A DNA stretch of 64,000 bases from Bacteroidota bacterium (GTDB lineage Bacteria > Bacteroidota > Bacteroidia > Flavobacteriales > Weeksellaceae), in the NCBI GenBank assembly GCA_023394415.1, contig JAEXAR010000035.1, positions 1-64,000 on the forward strand, in the 5' to 3' direction. Below the pieces are notes generated by a model that was not told the origin of the DNA, searched no databases, and saw only the letters and a list, made by a program, of their open reading frames with translations. A program made the position numbers and the translations under genes. Within the stretch, counting starts at the first letter, position 1, and each line of letters opens with the position of its first letter. Positions 58,123 through 64,000 of the stretch are shown here, in pieces.

Positions 58123-58800
58123 ATGAAAAAAATATCAATTTTAGCCTTAGTATCGACATTAATGTTGGCGGCTTGTAAAGAAAACAAAACTGACACCGCT
58201 ACAACCTCAACGGAACAAAATGTTGCAGAGCAAAAAGGTGAAACATTCAACGTAGACACAGAAGGAAGCGTTGTAAAGTGGACGGCTTATCATAAAGGTG
58301 GATTAAATCCAAGATTTGGAATCATGAAAACTACAGGAAACTTATCTGTTGAAAATGGAAATCTCACTGCAGGAACTTTGAATTCTGATGTCAACACTTT
58401 ATTAACGGATCCAACTGCTGTAGACCCAAAATTAAGTGACGGAAAAACTTCTATAGATTTAGATAACCATTTAAAAAGTCCTGATTTTTTTGATGTTTCA
58501 AAATATCCTTCTGTAAAATTTGAAATCACTAAAATAGAAGAACTGCCTCAAAATTCACCAAAAAGCCAAGTAGAAGGAGCTAATAAACAAGTGAGTGGCA
58601 ATCTTACGATTAAAGGTAAAACGGTGAATGTAACTTTCCCTGCAAAAGTTGACATCAAAGAAAACCAAGTATCTTTAACTTCAAAGTTTACTATAAACAG
58701 AGCAGATTGGGGCTTGGCTTATGGAACTGAAGGCGACCCAAAAGACTGGATGATTTCTAAAGACGTAGATTTAGATTTGAACATCATTGCCAATAAATAA
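58123..58800 (+). CDS. YceI family lipoprotein
   Basis: 225 aa. Lipobox LAAC (Cys18), Thr/Glu-rich spacer, then a YceI lipocalin-like barrel (residues ~45-225): GSVVKWTAYHKGGLNPRFG, LDNHLKSPDFFDVSKYPSVKFE, and VSGNLTIKGKTVNVTFPAKV. The family binds amphiphilic or isoprenoid ligands in the periplasm. Terminator follows at 58820. Single-gene unit by its own -7 box and terminator. Confidence 0.93.
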   Translation: MKKISILALVSTLMLAACKENKTDTATTSTEQNVAEQKGETFNVDTEGSVVKWTAYHKGGLNPRFGIMKTTGNLSVENGNLTAGTLNSDVNTLLTDPTAVDPKLSDGKTSIDLDNHLKSPDFFDVSKYPSVKFEITKIEELPQNSPKSQVEGANKQVSGNLTIKGKTVNVTFPAKVDIKENQVSLTSKFTINRADWGLAYGTEGDPKDWMISKDVDLDLNIIANK

Positions 58801-58819
58801 TCGATACTTCATGATAACC

Positions 58820-58848
58820 AAGACTGCATTTTGCAGTCTTTTTTTTAC
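58820..58848 (+). terminator. Terminator after the YceI gene
   Basis: AAGACTGCA and TGCAGTCTT form a perfect 9-bp stem with a 3-base loop, followed by eight T. Confidence 0.92.
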
Positions 58849-58893
58849 AAAAAACCTAAAAAATTGTGTAACAAATTGCGCAGCTAAAAACTT

Positions 58894-58901
58894 TAGCTTT
58901 G
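58894..58901 (+). promoter_or_regulatory. Bacteroidetes -7 box for the amylase gene (TAGCTTTG)
   Basis: Exact TAnnTTTG match 20 bases before the ATG at 58921. A TTG lies upstream at 15 bases spacing, shorter than usual. Confidence 0.5.
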
Positions 58902-58920
58902 CATCACAAAAAAATAAACG

Positions 58921-60396
58921 ATGAACGCAACAATGCTCCAAAGTTTCCACTGGTATTCAGAAGGTAACGGAACCCATTATAACCATATAAAAGATTCTTC
59001 AGATTGGCTACAGGATTTGGGAATTACAGCAGTATGGTTTCCTCCGGCTTATAAAGCAAGTGGTGGCGGATATTCTGTAGGCTATGATCCGTATGATTTG
59101 TTCGACTTGGGAGAGTTTGATCAAAAAGGAGGAATCCCAACTAAATATGGAACTAAAGAGCAGTATCAAGAGGTTTGCAAAACTCTACAAAGCAAAGGCA
59201 TTTCCGTAATTGCCGATATTGTACTAAATCACAAAGCCGGAGGTGACGAAACAGAAACATTTCATGTGGTAAAAGTTGACCCTGAAAATCGTGAAAAAAA
59301 CATTTCAGAACCATTTGAAATTGAGAGCTACACCAAATTTACATTTCCGGGACGCGGAACGACATATTCAGATTTTCAATGGAATTTTCAGTGTTTTTCA
59401 GGGGTAGATTATGCTGAAGGTGAACACGAAGGCATTTTTAAAATTATTAACGACCACGCTGACAGTTGGGAAGAAATGGTTGGTTTCGAGAAAGGAAATT
59501 ACGATTATCTGATGTATAACGACATCAACCACGAAAATCAATTTGTACGCGAAGAACTGAATTATTGGGGAAAATGGTATCACGAACAAATCTTTTTTGA
59601 TGGCGTTCGTTTGGATGCGGTAAAACATCAGTCCCCTACTTTTTACAAAGAATGGCTCACTCTTTTGCGTTCGAATACAGGAAAAAATCTTTTTGCTGTG
59701 GGAGAATATTGGGCTCCAGGTCTTTTACCACTAATGCTAGATTACATCAATGCTACAGAAGGTTGTATGAGCCTTTTTGATGCATCTTTACAACATAATT
59801 TTCACGTTGCATCTAAAAGTGGAGGTGAATATGATTTAAGACAAATATTTGATCAGACTTTAGTTTCAGCACGTCCGGATTTAGCTGTAACGGTAGTTGA
59901 CAATCATGATACGCAACCTATGCAGGAATTGGAAGCACCTGTAGAACCTTGGTTCAAACCTCTTGCTTATGCCTTTATTTTGCTTCGCGAACAGGGCTAC
60001 CCTTGTGTTTTTTACCCTGATTTGTACGGTGCAAGCTATTGGGATAAAGGTGATGACGGAAACGATTATGAAATCTTTTTAAATAAAGTAGATGGCATCG
60101 AAGGTCTTCTGAAAGCGAGAAAAGAAAATGCTTACGGCTTGCAAAGAGATTATTTTGAGGACGCACATTGTGTGGGATGGACGAGAGAAGGCGACGGCTT
60201 TAACAAAGGTTGCGCGGTAATCTTAAGCAATAAGGACCAATATGAAAAACCAATGGAAATGGGTATAGCTTATGCGGGACAGTTTTTCTACGATTTACTC
60301 GGAAGATTTGAACATAAAGTGCAGATTGATGAAAATGGTTGGGGATTATTTGCTTGTCCTGCAGGAAATGTAAGCGTATGGATTCCGGAACAATAA
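58921..60396 (+). CDS. Cytoplasmic alpha-amylase (GH13)
   Basis: 491 aa, no signal peptide, about the length of E. coli AmyA. GH13 catalytic residues: nucleophile Asp in GVRLDAVKH, acid/base Glu in FAVGEYW, and the stabilising Asp in VVDNHDTQP; DIVLNHKAGGDETE is the first conserved region. Degrades maltodextrins or glycogen inside the cell. Its own -7 box and terminator make it a single-gene unit; no other glycogen gene is near. Confidence 0.93.
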   Translation: MNATMLQSFHWYSEGNGTHYNHIKDSSDWLQDLGITAVWFPPAYKASGGGYSVGYDPYDLFDLGEFDQKGGIPTKYGTKEQYQEVCKTLQSKGISVIADIVLNHKAGGDETETFHVVKVDPENREKNISEPFEIESYTKFTFPGRGTTYSDFQWNFQCFSGVDYAEGEHEGIFKIINDHADSWEEMVGFEKGNYDYLMYNDINHENQFVREELNYWGKWYHEQIFFDGVRLDAVKHQSPTFYKEWLTLLRSNTGKNLFAVGEYWAPGLLPLMLDYINATEGCMSLFDASLQHNFHVASKSGGEYDLRQIFDQTLVSARPDLAVTVVDNHDTQPMQELEAPVEPWFKPLAYAFILLREQGYPCVFYPDLYGASYWDKGDDGNDYEIFLNKVDGIEGLLKARKENAYGLQRDYFEDAHCVGWTREGDGFNKGCAVILSNKDQYEKPMEMGIAYAGQFFYDLLGRFEHKVQIDENGWGLFACPAGNVSVWIPEQ

Positions 60397-60416
60397 TGAT
60401 TATTGACCATTTATAT

Positions 60417-60449
60417 AAAAAAGTTCAGAAGATTTTCTGAACTTTTTTT
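60417..60449 (+). terminator. Terminator after the amylase gene
   Basis: AAAAGTTCAGAA and TTCTGAACTTTT form a 12-bp stem with a GATT loop, followed by more T. Confidence 0.92.
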
Positions 60450-60588
60450 CATTAAAAGCGATTCCTTTTAAAAACAACTATTTCTAAATTTCGCTTCGAG
60501 TCGATAATTTTTAATGAATTAACTGAAATGCGTAATATGGAATTACATTTCAAACAATTTATTTTTTATTGCAAAAAGCACCAAACCA

Positions 60589-61026
60589 ATGCAAGCTTTC
60601 AATGGAAAAATCACCAATAACAATTTGGTTTGGGAAAGAGCTAACAATTGGGAAGTTAAACCAATACTCAAAAAAAAAACATACTCAATGAATGTTCCGG
60701 GTTTTGGCTGGTTCAATTGTGATAAATTTTCAGGCTATCCGGAACCCAAAACAACCATCACGGCAAATGTTCCTGCAGGTTATGCCAATACAAGCCATGT
60801 ATTTCTTCTTTCTAAAAATATTCCCAACGCTTTAGGAACAATTTTCGGCAAATTTCCGGTTGGTTTGGATTGCTACCTCATTTTCGTGACAGAAAATAAT
60901 GGAAATTATATGTGGATTACCAAAGAACAAAAGCTTACGGCTAATCACACAGTTACATTTGATCTTAAAGATGCTAAAGTTGGTAAAAGAGCAGATTATG
61001 TAGGACACATTACTTTATTAAAATAA
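60589..61026 (+). CDS. Hypothetical protein, possibly N-terminally truncated
   Basis: 145 aa from ATG at 60589 (MQAFNGKITNNNLVWERANN). Contains the blocks FGWFNCDKFSGYPEPKTTITANVPAGY and GLDCYLIFVTENNGNYMWIT, a pattern I recall from the C-terminal half of longer secreted Bacteroidetes proteins. The frame stays open for 22 codons upstream (from 60523) without ATG and without a signal peptide, so the N-terminal half may be lost. It may be expressed with the OmpA gene, 11 bases downstream. Function unknown. Confidence 0.6.
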   Translation: MQAFNGKITNNNLVWERANNWEVKPILKKKTYSMNVPGFGWFNCDKFSGYPEPKTTITANVPAGYANTSHVFLLSKNIPNALGTIFGKFPVGLDCYLIFVTENNGNYMWITKEQKLTANHTVTFDLKDAKVGKRADYVGHITLLK

Positions 61027-61037
61027 AACTTATAACT

Positions 61038-62843
61038 ATGAAAAATATAATAATACTCATCTTTCTGATGTTCAGTTTTACAATTGGCTTCTCACAAACG
61101 GTCAATTGGTCTACAGCCAATAATCACAATAGAAGCTTACAGATTTCTTTAAGAGGCGGCTATGATCTTATGCCAAATTACAACAATAATACGCCATATA
61201 TTGATTATAAAGGTAATTGGATGGCGGGAGCTTCTTTAGATTACTATTTTTCTAAAGTATTCGGAATTGGTTTAGATTATGATTTTTTGGTGAATAATCC
61301 GGAAAGCATTTATCCAACCAGTAATTTAATCTACAGTGGTTTTGGCGTTAATAGTTTTAGATTAAGAGAAAACCATATTACCAGAACATTTTTGGGTTTA
61401 GGTCCAAATTTTAGGTCCAAAAAGAATGACAGATGGAATGTAGAATTAAAATTAAAAGGAGGCGTTTCCGATATTAAAGGTGGTTTCACCTTATTAGAAG
61501 GAACAGTACCAACAACTCCAACTGCCACAAATTTATGGTTAAATCATCATGAAGGCTATAATGCTAAAATGTTATTATCTGCAAAAGGATCCTTACAGCT
61601 GAATTATTTTGTAAGTCGAGCTTTTGGATTCAATTTAGGGGTGTACCATATTAATCATTTTAAGGTTCCGGAATTGGTAAACGCAACTACGGGAAATGCA
61701 GCAAGTTATTTTGGATTCAATAATACGCAAGGAAGTAACACCCTTAATTTGGATGCCACTTCTAGAGTAGAACCTTGTAATTGCAATATCAACTCTACCG
61801 GTGTATATGCCGGAATTACCATCAGGTTTCCTAAAGGAAAAAAATGCGAAACATGTATAAAATGTTCAGTTTGTGGCAAGACACATGAACCGCCAATGTG
61901 TGTCGCACCATGTAATGTATGTGGTTGTAAAGTATCAATAACCGCAAAAGACAAATTAAGTGGTGAGCTTCTTAATAATACAGATGTAGTGCTTCAAAGA
62001 GAAGATGGAACCATCACAGCTTCCGGTAAAACCAACAGTTTCGGTGTCGTTGTTTTTGATAATGTATTGCCGGCAAATTATACCGTAAAAGGAAAGTTAT
62101 ATGACGTTGCTTTACAAGATAATAAGATTACGAGTGATGAGTTTCAGTATTGCAAACAAAATGGAGGCGTAATACAAAAAGAGATATTGTATACAGACGA
62201 TAATTTTGTACTGAAAGGAAAAGTTTTTGAATGCAACACATCCAAAACCATTGAAGGTGTAAATGTTGAGCTTTTAGATGCCACATCAAATACTAAAAAG
62301 AATACGGTTTCCGGTGCTGATGGTGATTACATTTTCCACGTTAAGCAAAATGCAAATTATACCATTAAAGGTAATAAAGACGGATATTTCTCTAATGAAG
62401 TTACAGTAAATACCAATAATTACGACCGTACTAAGTCTTTATTTATAAAATTTGAAGTTTGTATAGATCCTTGTGGTAAAGCTATTCGCTTAAACAATAT
62501 CAATTTCAACCTTGATAAAAGTGACATTCTTCCGGCATCAGAACCAGATCTCATGTATGTTGTGAATTTAATGAAGAAAAATCCAGGAGTAAAAGTGGAA
62601 CTTTCTTCTCATACAGATTCTAGAGCAAGCCATGTTTATAATCAAAAATTATCTCAGAGAAGAGCAGACTCTAGTGTAAATTACATTGTAAGCAAAGGTA
62701 TTGATAGAAATCGTCTTATCTCAAGAGGTGCAGGTGAAACCGAACTTCTTAACAGATGTGCAGACAATGTTCCTTGTTCCGAAGAAGAACACCGTATTAA
62801 CAGAAGAACAGAGTTCAAAATTCTTTGTGTAAACAACAACTAA
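61038..62843 (+). CDS. OmpA family protein with Cys-rich linker
   Basis: 601 aa. Signal peptide (IGFSQ), beta-barrel-like region (~25-265), then a striking linker with eight Cys in ~35 residues (CETCIKCSVCGKTH, CNVCGCKVS) plus two before it, two carboxypeptidase-regulatory-like beta domains (~290-455) and a C-terminal OmpA domain binding peptidoglycan (INFNLDKSDILPASEPDL, SSHTDSRASHVYNQKLSQRR, GAGETE, RRTEF). Outer-membrane structural protein. The Cys cluster could bind a metal or form disulfides. Upstream is the 145-aa gene; the partial lipoprotein follows 19 bases later. Confidence 0.9.
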   Translation: MKNIIILIFLMFSFTIGFSQTVNWSTANNHNRSLQISLRGGYDLMPNYNNNTPYIDYKGNWMAGASLDYYFSKVFGIGLDYDFLVNNPESIYPTSNLIYSGFGVNSFRLRENHITRTFLGLGPNFRSKKNDRWNVELKLKGGVSDIKGGFTLLEGTVPTTPTATNLWLNHHEGYNAKMLLSAKGSLQLNYFVSRAFGFNLGVYHINHFKVPELVNATTGNAASYFGFNNTQGSNTLNLDATSRVEPCNCNINSTGVYAGITIRFPKGKKCETCIKCSVCGKTHEPPMCVAPCNVCGCKVSITAKDKLSGELLNNTDVVLQREDGTITASGKTNSFGVVVFDNVLPANYTVKGKLYDVALQDNKITSDEFQYCKQNGGVIQKEILYTDDNFVLKGKVFECNTSKTIEGVNVELLDATSNTKKNTVSGADGDYIFHVKQNANYTIKGNKDGYFSNEVTVNTNNYDRTKSLFIKFEVCIDPCGKAIRLNNINFNLDKSDILPASEPDLMYVVNLMKKNPGVKVELSSHTDSRASHVYNQKLSQRRADSSVNYIVSKGIDRNRLISRGAGETELLNRCADNVPCSEEEHRINRRTEFKILCVNNN

Positions 62844-62862
62844 CCAAAAAACTTTCAAAAAA

Positions 62863-64000
62863 ATGAAATTTGAAATAAAACATAAAATAATCGACCTCAC
62901 TTTACTGATTGTTGTGAGTTGTAATAAGGAAACTTGCGATTTTATTCCGGTTTGTGAACCTCTAGGTCAAAATACACAAAACTCTGGACTTACTATTGTT
63001 ACCTATAATGCTGAAAATCCTTCAGATTTTGTAGGCGCAATATATGACACTAAAAACAATGCTTCTGCTCCTGTTGGAACAGATTGGGGAGTTGCATTGG
63101 GAAGCGCAGGGAAAATTACGAAACCCGCAGATTGGACGCTTGGTAAAATAGGTAGAGTTTTCGGAATTGCTGTAGATGATAATGAAAACATTTATCTAGC
63201 TTCTTCCGGTGTTTATAGCCACAACTTTCCAGCATTTGGATCAAATATTCCTTATCAAAATGCTAAACCTGGAAGAATTTATAAGGCTACAGCCGGAACT
63301 TACAGCACCACTGCCTTTGTAGATTTACCGGTAACTTATGCAAGTGGAGCAGGAAGTTTAAACGGTATCGGAAATATCGCCTACGATAAAGTTAATAAAC
63401 AATTATTCGCAACCAATTTGGATGATGGTAAAATTTACAGAATTTCTATGACTGGAGCGATTTTACAAACTTACGATCCTTTCACTCCAGATACAGGCGC
63501 TCCCGATATTACTACACAAGATGAGCAAATTTGGGGTATCGGTGTAAACTATGAAGAGGGAAAAGTAAAATTGTATTTTGCAAGAATTACCACTCCCGTA
63601 ACTGCTCTCGCTAATAGAAATATATATTCTTTAACCTTAAATTCAGGAGGTGTTATGCCAACTTCCGCACCGGTTTTAGAAATTGCCAATATTCCGGGAA
63701 CACTACCTGCCATTACCGATATTGAATTTTCTGGAGACACCAAAAAAATGATTTTTGCGGAAAGAAAAGAGCCTCATAATGCAATGGTTTTAAGCTATAA
63801 CAGATTGTCAAACTCTTGGGTTTCCAACACTCAATATAACGTTGGAATGAGCAATGGTAAGAACTCTGCCGGAGGCGTTGATTTTTCCTATAAAGGAGAT
63901 GATAAATCGCCAATACAAGCCTGTGATGAATTTATTTGGGCTACTGGTAATGCATTGTATAATGCACAAGGACAAGCTGTTTATGGGATGCAAGGCATCA
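62863..64000 (+). CDS. Lipoprotein with propeller-like repeats, partial at window end
   Basis: At least 379 codons open to the end of the window; the C-terminus is missing. Starts MKFEIKHKIIDLTLLIVVSC; lipobox VVSC with Cys20, a short signal segment for a lipoprotein. The body has repeats of the style GRVFGIAVDDNENIYLAS, GIGNIAYDKVNKQLFATN and AITDIEFSGDTKKMIFAER, as in beta-propeller (NHL/SMP-30-like) proteins. It probably forms one transcript with the OmpA-family gene. Exact function unknown. Confidence 0.78.
   Translation, partial: MKFEIKHKIIDLTLLIVVSCNKETCDFIPVCEPLGQNTQNSGLTIVTYNAENPSDFVGAIYDTKNNASAPVGTDWGVALGSAGKITKPADWTLGKIGRVFGIAVDDNENIYLASSGVYSHNFPAFGSNIPYQNAKPGRIYKATAGTYSTTAFVDLPVTYASGAGSLNGIGNIAYDKVNKQLFATNLDDGKIYRISMTGAILQTYDPFTPDTGAPDITTQDEQIWGIGVNYEEGKVKLYFARITTPVTALANRNIYSLTLNSGGVMPTSAPVLEIANIPGTLPAITDIEFSGDTKKMIFAERKEPHNAMVLSYNRLSNSWVSNTQYNVGMSNGKNSAGGVDFSYKGDDKSPIQACDEFIWATGNALYNAQGQAVYGMQGI

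Noticed and set aside
60523..60588. Upstream extension of the 145-aa gene
   Set aside because: The frame is open but has no ATG and no signal peptide, so it was not included in the CDS.

Overview
The window looks like chromosome from a Flavobacteriia member, most likely family Weeksellaceae (Chryseobacterium/Kaistella-like). The evidence is an AT-rich genome, a type IX secretion sorting domain, bacillithiol synthesis (bshA), FabV as enoyl reductase, many short-signal lipoproteins, and repeated Bacteroidetes-type -7 boxes (TAnnTTTG) just upstream of genes. Genus is an inference. I see no phage, plasmid, CRISPR array or transposase.

Layout. 0-5.9 kb (minus strand): tRNA-Met, a thioredoxin-fold secreted protein, a small PID-type tail protein, a T9SS-sorted protein, then clpX, a HIT protein and greA; greA has a leader that looks like an attenuator. 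6-8.3 kb: lipoproteins and dtd. 8.3-11.9 kb (minus): a membrane-protein/winged-helix cluster interrupted by a four-helix-bundle gene. 12-24.1 kb (minus): a phenylacetate degradation cluster paaE-hyp-A-B-C-D-G-H-(two small membrane proteins)-I-Z, followed by a GxxExxY gene, a SMUG2-type glycosylase and a second crotonase. PaaABCDE makes the ring epoxide, PaaG isomerises it, PaaZ opens and oxidises it, and PaaH acts on the 3-hydroxyacyl intermediate; paaK (ligase) and paaJ (thiolase) are not in the window. clpB is divergent from paaE across an intergenic region with a long exact direct repeat. 27-36.8 kb: M43 protease, nuclease/phosphatase, fabV, a DECR-like dienoyl-CoA reductase, M16 protease, lysoplasmalogenase, dihydroorotase. 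37-49.7 kb (mostly plus): flippase, dut, sugar nucleotidyltransferase, DUF4292 lipoprotein, EnvC-like protein, tatA, ribA, deoD, GH3 hexosaminidase, bshA, DUF2851. 49.7-60.4 kb: PspC, GNAT, SIMPL, two secreted paralogs, tmRNA, lpxK, punA, a ~1 kb gene-free stretch holding a candidate large structured RNA, dinB, YceI, alpha-amylase. 60.6-64 kb: a possibly truncated protein, an OmpA-family protein with a Cys-rich linker, and a lipoprotein running off the end.

Two things stand out. First, 56.2-56.8 kb holds a purine-rich non-coding segment with several GNRA-capped hairpins and a strong intrinsic terminator, a candidate large non-coding RNA of about 0.5-0.6 kb. Second, many gene junctions (7.0, 10.0, 10.8, 12.8, 16.8, 17.3, 18.9, 21.5, 22.5, 31.6, 36.8-36.9 kb) carry degenerate direct repeats with a strict 7- or 8-base period, usually with a reverse-complement arm, and one such heptad array lies in frame inside paaH. 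Related 9-10-base repeats bracket the GxxExxY gene, and an octad array brackets the four-helix-bundle gene, so these two genes resemble small repeat-bounded insertion modules.
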